In this document: positions 54,694 to 64,000 of the stretch, in pieces
Position numbering within the stretch: position 1 is the stretch's first letter
How the letters are laid out: every line of letters begins with the position of its first letter
Assembly: GCA_963989385.1 (NCBI GenBank)
Contig: OZ022511.1
Span: 28,514,503 to 28,578,502, forward strand
Source of the DNA: Ctena decussata
Taxonomy: Eukaryota; Mollusca; Bivalvia; Lucinida; Lucinidae
DNA length: 64,000 nt
Direction: 5' to 3'
Translations under genes and position numbers: made by a program
The notes under the pieces: generated by a model
What the model was told of the DNA's origin: nothing
The model's database searches: none
Seen by the model: only the letters and a program-made list of their open reading frames with translations

Positions 54694-54945
54694 CATTCGA
54701 GCCGAGAAATGCCAATACCAACAAAGTGGCATGTGCGCCAAGCAAAGACTCAGATCAGTCTGGGCATCCGCCCAGTCTGATCAGAGTCTTAGCTGTTCGC
54801 ATAAAGCTAGCTTAAACCCCTAGCTACCCTTTAAGCGCACAGCAAAGGTTCTTATCAGATTGGGCAGATGCCCATGCTGATCTGAGTCTTCGCTAGGCGC
54901 ACGTGCCACTTTGTTTATTTTGTAGTGTCGTGTCGCGGCTCATAT
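54694..54945. mobile_element. Foldback MITE, family C copy 7
   Basis: Full-length palindrome with accaacaaagtggcatgtgc and the right end gtgtcgtgtcgcggctcata. The left terminus is diverged. Confidence 0.82.
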
Positions 54946-55030
54946 TTTCATGGACTGTTCAGCACTTGAGATGCCAGCTTTCAGCTAGGACCGTGTAGTG
55001 CTGAAGTATGATGTGTTCTTTTGCTATAAA

Positions 55031-55433
55031 TCCCCCTTTTTGTGATATCACAAAATCGAATAAATAATATCACTTTATCGAGTTTGGGATGCCACTATTT
55101 CAAAAATGTGAGATCACTAAATTGATTTGGTGAGATCACTAAATAGGAATGAATTAGTTATATCACAGAATGAAAATTTGTGATATCACAAAGTCTGTTT
55201 GGAGATATCACTGAATAAATTTTGTGAATCAGAAAGTTGATATGAATTTGTGATATCAATAATTCGATTTTGTGATATCACTAATTCGATTTAATGAGCA
55301 CTTATTCTCTATTTTGTGATATCACTAATTTGTGTTTAATTTTGTGTTATCAATAAATCGCACGTTTTCTGATATCACTCATCTAATTCGATTTTGTGAT
55401 ATCACTTATTTCAGTTAGTGATATCACAAAACA
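55031..55433. repeat. Cluster of TTTTGTGATATCACAAAA-like palindromes
   Basis: At least ten copies or near-copies of gtgatatcac, spaced irregularly (20-50 bp) and linked by aattcgatttt. Both the unit and the cluster are palindromic in character. Not a simple microsatellite. Confidence 0.8.
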
Positions 55434-56462
55434 GGGCATTGTTTTTAGTAAAACCGGTACCCCATACTACAGCAGCCGGCGTAGAGTTTAGTCGGTCTTT
55501 CGTTATCTGTTTTCTAGATGGTAGCAGTATGGGGTTTGGGATCGCCATGGAGGTGATAACATCATAAAAGATCATAATATACCAACCTGTGTTCTGACAC
55601 AGAGCTAAGATGGTGACCCGTTTCAATGTCAACAAAGTTTGAACAAACCCTTGTCCCTCTGGTATAATCATAGTGTTAATATAGCAGCGGTTATTTATCA
55701 ACAATCTGAAAATTGACCACTAGAAAAGGAACCTTATAGTATGCTAGTTTACTGATGCTTATGTTCGGCCTGTTCATTTTTACATTATAGCCAGTGCCTT
55801 ATCCCTTCGTTTGATGTCAACTGCCTGTTCTTAGGTTCCCAGACTGTCAATACCAACAGGGAAGACTCAAATCAGGATGTAGAGGCTATATACATGCAAC
55901 AAGATGCCATTTTCGCATGAAGCGTTTCATTTAATATTTCATGGTTTCAGACCTATACAATGTAAGTGGTCATTATTTTAATGACGGCAATAGTATTTTA
56001 ATGACCGCAACGCCATGATAGTACTGTGTCAATTTCTCACTCAAAATGTACTCTTGCTTCTAACTGGTGGTAAATATGCCAGTATCAATTAAAACTAATT
56101 TAATAATTGATCTGATTATTGACAGCCCAAGTGGGAAATATTAAAGTCCTGCCCCGGGGTTGTAGTTTATGTATGTCACTATCTATATTAAAAATCGGAA
56201 ACCAATTTTCGAGAAGTCATTTTGATGTAGGTTTCAATTAGCAATGTTTGAAACAAACCAAAAAAGATCACTGAACTGGTGCATAACGGAACATAGATAA
56301 ATCCAAAATATTGTACTAAAATGCTACAAGTTCTTTCAGATGATAAAAGCAGGTGTAATCAGTCCATTTATCATCAGAAAGTCTTATAAGACGGATCTAG
56401 ATTTTTTGGGATTGTTTAAGAAAGGAAGCATCCGTCTAACAGCAGAATTTCATATGACTGAT
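55434..56462. other. No gene seen
   Basis: AT-rich sequence without recognised exon or element end; a 97-codon minus ORF at 55411-55704 is unsupported. Confidence 0.5.
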
Positions 56463-56465
56463 TTA

Positions 56466-57906
56466 AGCCTCGGTCCCACAGAGCTTGCGACTGCGATGCG
56501 ACCGCTTTGCGACTGATTTCGTCTGCGACTGACCTGCGACCTCTGCGACCATTGCAACTACTTTTCCTCTTCAAATGTGATCGCCGATCAGTCGCCGATC
56601 AGTCACCGCACAGTCGGCGACAGCTTTCACATGCAGTCGGCGATCGATCGGCGACCTTACTGCAACTGGTCGCCGTAGGATCGGCGACATGATTGCAACT
56701 AGTTTAGGATGATCGGCGACCAGTCGGCGACAAATCGGCGACTCTTCGGCGACTGGTTGCAACTGAACGGCGACTGGTCGGAGACTGATTGGCGACCGTT
56801 CTGCGATCAAAAAGAAATTTCAGTGGAAATGTGTTGACAAGATAAAAAAAAATCATTTCAGTGAAAGTTGTCAAAATAACACAACAACAGATTCAGTTGC
56901 TTCGCTTGCAACGAAACAACCGGAACGCAGCTGTAATGTCTTTGGTGGTGTACAGGCGATTAAGACGGAGGAAGCGAAGACAGTACTGGATAAGACCTTG
57001 GATTTCAAGAAGGCCGCAATTTATTGAGATTCCTTCTTTAACTGTTGAGATTCCACATCTACAGCAGGCGTCCGATCATCTGAAAATTCGCTTATTTAGG
57101 ATGCCTTGTCCTAAAATTTATTTTGGCAGCAGGAAGTATGCGGCGAGCCGTTTAGTGAAATATAGTGTAATATTTTGTTTTCTTTCTTTCTTTCTTTCAG
57201 TTTCTCGCTTTATGCTCTGTGTTCTGCCCTTGCATTTAAATTCTCAAATCATTTACTGATACCATTGCTAGTATTAGTACATGATCCACCGTCCGTTTGC
57301 CATCATTAGAGAAATTCCTCATTATGTCATGTTTACGCGTACTTTGAGTGGATAAAGTTATTATCTGTCTGTCTGTCTGCAAACTTCCAGCGATCTATCG
57401 GCGCACAATACAACCAGTCGGCGACCAGTCGCCGATCGTTCGGCGATCTATCGGAGCACGCTGCAAACCTGTCGGCGACCAGTCGCCGATAGGTCGCCGA
57501 TCAGTCGCCGACTCACCTGTGGTCAGTCGTCGATAGGTCGCCGATCAGTCGCCGAACAGTCGCCGACGGACCGCCGATAGGTCGCAGCAAGGTTGCAACA
57601 TTTCAGAGCCAAAGTGTTGATGAAACCGATCGGCGACCGATCGGCGACTGGTCGGCGACTTAAATAATACGATCGGCGACTTCCAGAAAACCATTGCAAC
57701 CAGTCGCCGATCAAAATCAGTCGCGGCTAGTCTTTTGTGCATGTTCAAAAGACTGGCTGCGACTAATTTTGATCGGCGACTGCTCTGCGACCTTGTTGCG
57801 ACCATTATAAAACCTCTCCGCGACCTCTGCAACCTCTCTGCGACTGTCAGTTTTTTTAGTCGCGGATAGGTCGCGGTGCGGTCGCAAGCTCTGTGGGACC
57901 GGGGCT
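56466..57906. mobile_element. PIF/Harbinger element with TTA target duplication
   Basis: AGCCTCGGTCCCACAGAGCT at the left and its near-perfect inverse (ending GGGACCGGGGCT) at the right. TTA lies at 56463-56465 and 57907-57909, the TWA target of PIF/Harbinger. Both subterminal zones are packed with about 40 occurrences of tcgccgat, tcggcgac or tgcgac, likely transposase-binding or foldback sites. A transposase fragment lies inside, so the family is secure. Confidence 0.88.
56861..57259 (+). pseudogene. Harbinger transposase N-terminal fragment
   Basis: 132 codons including YRRLRRRKRRQYWIRPWISR, followed by an EI.SL..EI region and LFRMP. This matches the N-terminal R-rich, WVRPW..RR...L.RMP signature of Harbinger nucleases. 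The DDE catalytic core is absent: after about residue 90 the frame runs into low-complexity sequence (FCFLSFFLS). Thus a remnant or an unspliced first exon; non-functional as it stands. Confidence 0.6.
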
Positions 57907-57909
57907 TTA

Positions 57910-58466
57910 GATATTTGGGGTCATTCTAGATGAAAAAGACCGTTTTACAGCCGAAAAAAACACACAGTATATCCAAATACTGTAAGTGTTTTAAATAGGG
58001 CTTAGGACTTGGCATCGATTTATAATTATTTGTCCTATTAATTCAACGATACCCATTCCCCAGATAAATGACCATAATATGGTCACTAGGGCAGTAGGGA
58101 CCTCGCAGGAAAGTTTATTTATATCAGAAAGAATAAATGAAGATAATGTCACAGTACTACCATCGTAGAACATAGCGTAGCAGTGATACCAAGAGGAACA
58201 AGGCATACAATATTTATGTATGATGGCTGCACCAGTTTTCGGGGTAGGCCTATTAACATTTGCTCGCAACATAAAACTTGTGTGATAAACAAAGATCACA
58301 AAACGATACTCTCTGTGTACATAAAAATATGTGTTAAGTAATTTGTAACATACATTTCATGTTCGCATGTCTCCATGTTTCCATATTTGATCAAATCCAA
58401 TAGATGCTGGGCTGCATCTGCTCTCTGAAAGTGTCCCAGTGTTCGGGGTGAAGTTATAAAGAATTA
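57910..58466. other. No gene seen
   Basis: Between two mobile elements. A 102-codon minus ORF (57991-58299) has no recognised similarity. Confidence 0.45.
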
Positions 58467-59876
58467 TTCTCTTGCTGACCCATTCCGGACACTGTTTTTT
58501 TAATGGATTTTTTTTATTTAAAGGTGCTGAAATATCAAAATATTAGGTTTTACGTACCTAAAACCATTTCTCATAGCTAAAATTCTCTTGCAGCCTATAG
58601 CATGGCCTCTCTTGTCTACTTTTATCATTTATTGTTTGGAGGTGGGTTTCCAATAGAAAAATATTCTTTCTGGTTTCCAGCATACGATCAGGTACATTTT
58701 ATTTTTTGTTAAGCTGCGGACCATCTTTCATGACATCACAACAGAAATCATTTCATCACTAATCACCTGATCTTTTTAGGAATATGATCATTTCAGCTAA
58801 GGGTTGCTTGCAGTGTCAGCTACACTTATGCATCTTTTCGTTTTCCAAAAAGATATTTCTTATAAAAATAACTGCCATAAAATATCAGAATGGATTCTTC
58901 TGAACTGATTTCATACAAATTCTATATACACTGCTCACAAAAGGTAGGGGATATTATGACATAGAAGCGTGCACAAAAAATAATAATAATGGCTGGGTTA
59001 GTTTATTGTTGTATATTGACTGAACAATATTCAAGTGACAATATTCAACAAAACAGAAACAGTCAATGCAGGTCATGTGACATAGAGCAGCACATAAAGG
59101 ACTAAGGGGTCTATTCCTCAATTTCACATCGGCGAAAAAAATTCTTTTGTACCCTCAGATTCTGTGAATAATAAAATTCACCATATTTTTCCAAACTGAA
59201 CACACCCACTTTGGTAGGCTTTATTGCGTTATTTAAGGTGAAGGGCTGTTACAAATGCCACAATATATGAGACAATTCACCACACAATGGTATCTTTTAC
59301 GCCTATCATTTTCTCTTGTGATAGACACGCATGAAAAAAGTATCTGCATTTTGTTAACTGAGGCATTAGGCGTCTATCTTAATAAAGTTTGCATAAAAAA
59401 TATCAGTCATTGCCGCGCTGGATTCGTGTAAAATTTGGGTTTCGATCCCTTGTCTATTTCCAATATACTCTAGGTCACGTGATAAGCTTAATCGTTTCAA
59501 TATTCATATTGAGGGCCACTATGAATATTTGTTTTATGAATAATAACATCTGAATATTCATTTACTTATTTTCCTTACTTCTGCTGCCTTAAATGTCTTT
59601 TCCTTACTTATTTTGAGCAGTATAAAATGGTATCTTTCAAGAATGAGCCTGAAACGTGCCACTGGTCTTTTCTGTGTACATTCTTACAACAGCTTGAGGC
59701 CGCCATTTTAAAACTGAAAAAATATACATATTGCAAAAGATTACTGTTGAGTTTTGAAAACTCTACTGGACAATTCTCGCTACGATAAATGGTAGTAAAT
59801 TGAACCAGCTGATTTGTTTTTACCATTTAACTATAAACTTTGAAATACCAGTTGCTGGAGTGGTTCAACAAGAGAG
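58467..59876. mobile_element. TA-flanked TIR element, family H copy 1, split by a Tc1-like MITE
   Basis: Colinear with 61312-62032 at about 80% by eye (ggaggtgggtttccaatag, atcacctgatct, gttgctggag...caacaagagag). Without the nested 692 bp the length is 718, close to the 721 of copy 2. Ends are decayed. Confidence 0.8.
58929..59620. mobile_element. Tc1-like MITE nested in family H copy 1
   Basis: CACTGCTCACAAAAGG at left, ttattttgagcag at right, TA at 58927-58928 and 59621-59622. The CACTGCTCA end is common in Tc1-type elements. Alignment to copy 2 gives the empty site around ...ttaattttatgtgaaatgg.... No transposase is left. Confidence 0.78.
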
Positions 59877-60109
59877 GGGACTTCAAAGTGCATCAGCTGC
59901 AGATCCTAATAATAACAATTACCTTCGTGAGACCTGCAATTCTTTTGGCTGGGAGGAGGCGGACATAATACGGGTAAGATTAACAATATAGCCCTAACTC
60001 TCGTGCGTCAATAAGTATATAATGAAACATGCTGATTAAACTTCTGTTTGCAAAATATAATTATCTTTAGAGGTCCCTGACAAGAGGAGCGTTATAATCT
60101 TCGTTTTTT

Positions 60110-60240
60110 TTACATTTCAGCCTCAGTTATCTCAGATTATTGATATCTGAAAGTAAATTTTCTAGGACTAAACAATTTATTTGGATTTGACAGTAATTTG
60201 ATATGAACTTCGACTCTGAGATATCAAGAGTAGACTTTCT
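60110..60240. repeat. GATATC-type dispersed repeat, copy 3
   Basis: gatatctgaaagtaaatttt and cttcgactctgagatatcaa, as at 27837. Confidence 0.5.
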
Positions 60241-60494
60241 GTAGATGAAACGAAAAACAAGACAATAAGCTTACTCTTCCCTAGCAGTTCATGAAAATTC
60301 CAGTTTGAAAAATTCTTTCAGAGTCCCATGGATTATGGCTGGCATTAGGAGAAAGATTCGCAAAACGAAATACTTGAAGTAAGCTTAAAACTAAGTTTCA
60401 AGAATTGAGAAAAGAGATTAAAGCTGATTTAAAAAGACAACATGATTTGTTATTCAATAAGTTGGTGATATAAGATCAAACTATCCAAAGCTTT

Positions 60495-61125
60495 AAACTA
60501 TGAAGAAATTCATCACAGAGTCCTAAGAGAGCTTGCAGTACAATTTTGTCCGGTTTTCACTCGTAAAATCCAACAATCCCTCGACAAAGGTGAGGTACCG
60601 GAGGTACTCCATATAACAAGGGTGAAAAGGCTTCGACAAGCCATTTACGACCGATTTCTCTGCCAATAACTTAAGCACATTAAGAGTATTTTTAAACATT
60701 TTGTATTATCTTGATGAGTATAAGCTTTTGTCTGATAAGCAAACTGCGTTTAGAAAAAGAAATAAAAAACTCAGAATACAACGGTTATAAATCACCAAGT
60801 TAAAATCTTGGATAAAAAATGGACATACTGACAGGCATTTGCACGCCTCCTCGTGTAATGTTGAAACAGAAATTCCATGGTTAAGTGATAAAACTTAAAG
60901 CTGGTCAAGTCAAGTCAAAGTTTATTCAGGAAAGTACCAGCAAAGCACCGTAGAAAGATGCATTCCTTTGCCACAAGAAGCAACGGGTTGTTGTCAACGG
61001 AGTTAAATCACAATTGGCGCCTATGTTGTCCCGTGTACAACTGCACACTGTCCTTGAACCCTTGTGCATTTTTGTATATAAATGATATAACCGTTAGAAA
61101 GATTATGTTTGCTATTGAGGAGGAC
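60495..61125 (+). pseudogene. Dead LINE reverse-transcriptase fragment
   Basis: In shifting plus frames: FTRKIQQSLDKGEVPE, then LRPISL-like and FKHFV, DKQTAFRKRN, TTVINHQVKIL, and finally a GVKSQLAPM...FLYINDI region. These are successive blocks of a Jockey/CR1-type reverse transcriptase. Many stops, frame shifts and a deletion before GVPQG-like sequence; inactive. Confidence 0.75.
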
Positions 61126-61311
61126 ACAGATATAATTTAAAAGGACATCTTTTGGAAATTTTGTTAAAAATAAGGTTTATGAGATTCGTTAAAAAAATAA
61201 GGTGTGTGAGATTCAAATCTGTCCGATATAATATGATGCAGCTCACTTTGAAGCAGACAAAAGACCATAAATCATGTTACTAAGAAGGTTCATTTCTTGA
61301 AAATGTAGCTA

Positions 61312-62032
61312 CTCTCTTGTTGAGGCACTCCAGCAAGTGGTTTTTAGTGGAACTTTTTTCTTTAAAGATGCTTAAATACCAAAATTTTAGGTTTAACATA
61401 CCCAAAACCATTTCTCGTAGCTAAATACTGACTTGCAGCATATTGCATGACCTCTTTTGTCTATTTTTATCATTTTTTGTTTGGAGGTGGGTTTTCCAAT
61501 AGTAAAAATATTCCTTCTGGTTTCCAGCCTTTGATGAGGTCCATTTTAATTTTAATAAAGCTGGGAACCACCCATTGTGACATCACAACAGAAATGATGT
61601 CATCACTAATCACCTGATCTGTTTTGGAATATGACCATTTCAGCAAAGGGTTGTTTGCAGTGTCAGCTACACTTATGTGTCTTTTTGTTTTCCTAAAAGA
61701 TATTACTTATGAAAATAACTGATATAAGATATAAGCATAAATTCTTCTGAACTGATTTCATGTTAATTTTATGTGAAATGGTAATTTTCAAGAATGTGCT
61801 TGAAACATGCCACCCCTACAGCAATAATGGTTATCTTGAGGCCGCCATTATGAAACTGAAAAAAATACATTGCAAGAGATTACTTTCCAAGCTTGAGAGC
61901 ATGCCAATGAATTTCAAAAACTCTACTTGACAAATCTGACTACGAGAAATGGTAGTAGTGGAATTTGCTGTTTCTTTATCCTTTAAGTATAAACTTCGAA
62001 AAACCACTTGCTGGAGTGCCTCAACAAGAGAG
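61312..62032. mobile_element. TA-flanked TIR element, family H copy 2 (intact ends)
   Basis: CTCTCTTGTTGAGGCACTCC continues to a 35-bp terminal repeat that is perfectly inverted at 61998-62032. TA lies at 61310-61311 and 62033-62034. 721 bp, no coding. Contains gacatcacaacagaaatgat. Confidence 0.85.
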
Positions 62033-63314
62033 TAGTATAAAGTATCTTTATGTTACAATAATTTTCGACCTGAAATAGAACTCTCATTCTGAAAATGTTT
62101 CACAAATGCAAAAGAACAATTGACTTCCGAAGAATTCCTAGGGATGTAAAAGAAACAAATAACATACAAAGGCTGGTACATCTAGTCTTGGAGTAAATAC
62201 GGGTTGGGAGCCCCAATATTTAGTTTGCCTGAGGAAGTTAAATCATTACATGTGATGCAACACATTCTAAATATATCAACAGAAACTAGTGCTGACATTT
62301 TGTGTTGTAAAAATCGTTTTTCTTTAATAACAGTAACAGATCGCCAGTACTGGTGGTGCTTGTAAACAACATCAACAAGAGCTGTCACGAGACAGCATAG
62401 CTCACCTGAACTGGCGCATGCCAATCATGATCACAAAGCTCTAAGATTGTGAACTTGACCTCCAAGGTCAATAAGGAAGGTGATGCTGCTACCATGTAAA
62501 ACTCTGGAGCAGTATCTGTCATCAGTCTTGGTATAACTTTCCATCATGGCAGTATGAAACTATAAACCTTCAGGATGTTGTTTTCCAAAGCAGTAGAAAT
62601 TGCATTTGCTTTTCCGACCACAACAAGCCGGAAGAGTTGTTTTTTCCCCTTGATCTTTGTATTTTTTTGTTCCACAAACATCTAATGGCTTTATATACAT
62701 GTATAAGCATTTTGCTTACTGTAAAATCATGACGTATGTTATTTGTAGTGTATAACATATCGTAAAACTAACACCTATTAAAGAGAGCTTTATTGCTAAT
62801 TAGAGTCTTTCTGAAGCTGCAAAGATTTGTGGGATTCCTCGGCCATGCCCATTTCTTTCATCCTTTTGTGGATTCAGAACCGTTAACTAGTCAATAACTT
62901 TGGAGACAGGTGATCTTTTAAATATTTATTCTCTGCAATATAGATCACACTCCAGTTAATAGCTGTTTATGGCCCTGTTATGTAATTACCTATGTGACAA
63001 GGGGTATTTTCGTTGATGCAATAGCAGTGTGGGTGGACTGTTGCATAATAGGATAATGGTACCCAATTTACACAAACATTTGTCGTTAATGCCGTTGTAA
63101 TGTCATAGTTGCTGTAGCTGATCGCTCGTACGGTGTAGTCAGATTGCACATCTTCATCATCGCAACACTTGCGACTGGTGAAAATACACAAAAACTACAT
63201 GTAGTTTTAATCAGTTTTGGTTCTTTTTGGTCTTATCGCTGTATAAAAAATGACGTTCTAAAGTAAGAGGATCAATTCACAAGCTGTAAGACTCAAGTGC
63301 AGAGATGCAAATAA
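62033..63314. other. No gene; fragment of a mollusc-type repeat near 62370
   Basis: aacaagagctgtcacgagac at 62371 with agcatagctcacctg is a hairpin start frequently seen in bivalve repeats and shares agctcacctg with the helentron-like elements. The remainder is featureless. Confidence 0.4.
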
Positions 63315-63661
63315 ATTTTCTGTGAACCGCACCCAATCATACCAATACAGTCAAACCTGCTTACGTGGTCACCTCTATTAAGGGGCCACCTGTCTTTAGC
63401 AGCAACCTTTTAGAGGTCCCTTTAACCCAAATACAGTATTAATCCATGTGCACCTGTATTAAGGGGTCACATGTCTTAAGCAGGCAATTGTTGAGTATCC
63501 CCTAAGTGACCCCTTAAGACAGGTGCACATGGATTAATACTGTATTTGGGTTAAAGGGACCTCTAAAAGGTTGCTGCTAAAGACAGGTGGCCCCTTAATA
63601 GAGGTGACCACGTAAGCAGGTTTGACTGTATTGGTATGATTAGGTGCGGTTCACAGAAAAT
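63315..63661. repeat. 347-bp near-perfect palindrome (MITE)
   Basis: The left arm from attttctgtgaaccgcaccc and the right arm ending ggtgcggttcacagaaaat pair over about 155 bp with only scattered mismatches, around a loop near gcaggcaattgttgag. It carries acagtcaaacctgcttacgt, a terminus style of widespread animal MITEs. Confidence 0.88.
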
Positions 63662-64000
63662 GTGTGAACTATTTGTATACTATTTTAAGCGCGCCGCAAG
63701 TTATATTACTGAAAGTGTGGAGGTGCCAGACGAATTTTCAGCTTTGTTCTTCACTGAAGTTAGCATAAACAGTTATTCACAAACATAACTAAATACATAC
63801 ATTTAAAATCTACCTTCTAAAGCCATTTTAAGTGAATTTTGGTAGGTGAAACTACAATCAAACAGGCGCACGTAGAAGAAAATATTCAGTCATATATACA
63901 AGCCTCCATAAATTTATGCTACAATAAATTCAAACACTTACGTTCTGGGCATATCTAAAATTCCTGTACCATGACCATTGTTAATCTGCACATAGCATTT
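63662..64000. other. No feature seen
   Basis: AT-rich end of the window with no exon identified. Confidence 0.5.

Noticed and set aside
1..64000. CRISPR array, operons or bacterial genes
   Set aside because: Tandem repeats here are minisatellites or transposon cores without regular spacers; gene structure is spliced and eukaryotic.

Overview
The window is animal nuclear DNA, most likely from a bivalve mollusc. It is AT-rich and gene-poor, with small coding exons separated by GT...AG introns and very dense mobile DNA. Repeat classes typical of bivalves are present: tRNA-headed SINEs, Helitron/helentron-like repeats with a core carrying 'catgaccaagatggccgcc' and a CCGT microsatellite, and hundreds of bases of foldback MITEs. 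A venerid clam is plausible, but the species cannot be fixed from the sequence alone.

One real gene is visible: a PRDM14 orthologue on the minus strand, from the stop codon at 33051 to at least 46196, possibly 46362. Ten exons splice in phase into a 445-codon open frame. It holds a PR (SET-like) domain and six C2H2-type zinc fingers that match the vertebrate PRDM14 layout finger by finger. Its introns are packed with transposon remnants. An 11th, most 5' exon (46292-46362) has good splice signals but would create a TGA at its junction, so the N-terminus is unresolved.

Layout. 1-2982: foldback elements, no gene. 2983-5331: a 1.17-kb tandem duplication containing a SINE-like unit and a MITE. 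6362-7938 and 12321-13922: two copies of a canonical non-autonomous Helitron (5' TC, 3' hairpin plus CTAG, inserted between A and T), each carrying the same SINE. 10076-14101: a CTG-flanked Harbinger-like element that hosts the second Helitron. 14141-23531: a foldback element split by two head-to-tail helentron-like elements, the second interrupted by a 4.3-kb TIR element that contains a 1.38-kb tandem triplication. 25-31 kb: decayed repeats and a dead LINE. 33-46 kb: PRDM14. 50.1-50.95 kb: a 27/47-bp minisatellite. 53.8-54.6 kb: a dead mariner. 56466-57906: a Harbinger element with TTA target duplication and a transposase fragment. 58-62 kb: two copies of a TA-flanked element, one split by a Tc1-like MITE, with a dead LINE between. 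63315-63661: a near-perfect palindrome.

No rRNA gene, CRISPR array, operon or bacterial feature was seen. tRNA-like sequences all look like SINE heads or pseudo-tRNAs. The most informative content is the PRDM14 gene model and the layered transposon insertions, where target duplications and empty-site logic allow insertion order to be read directly.
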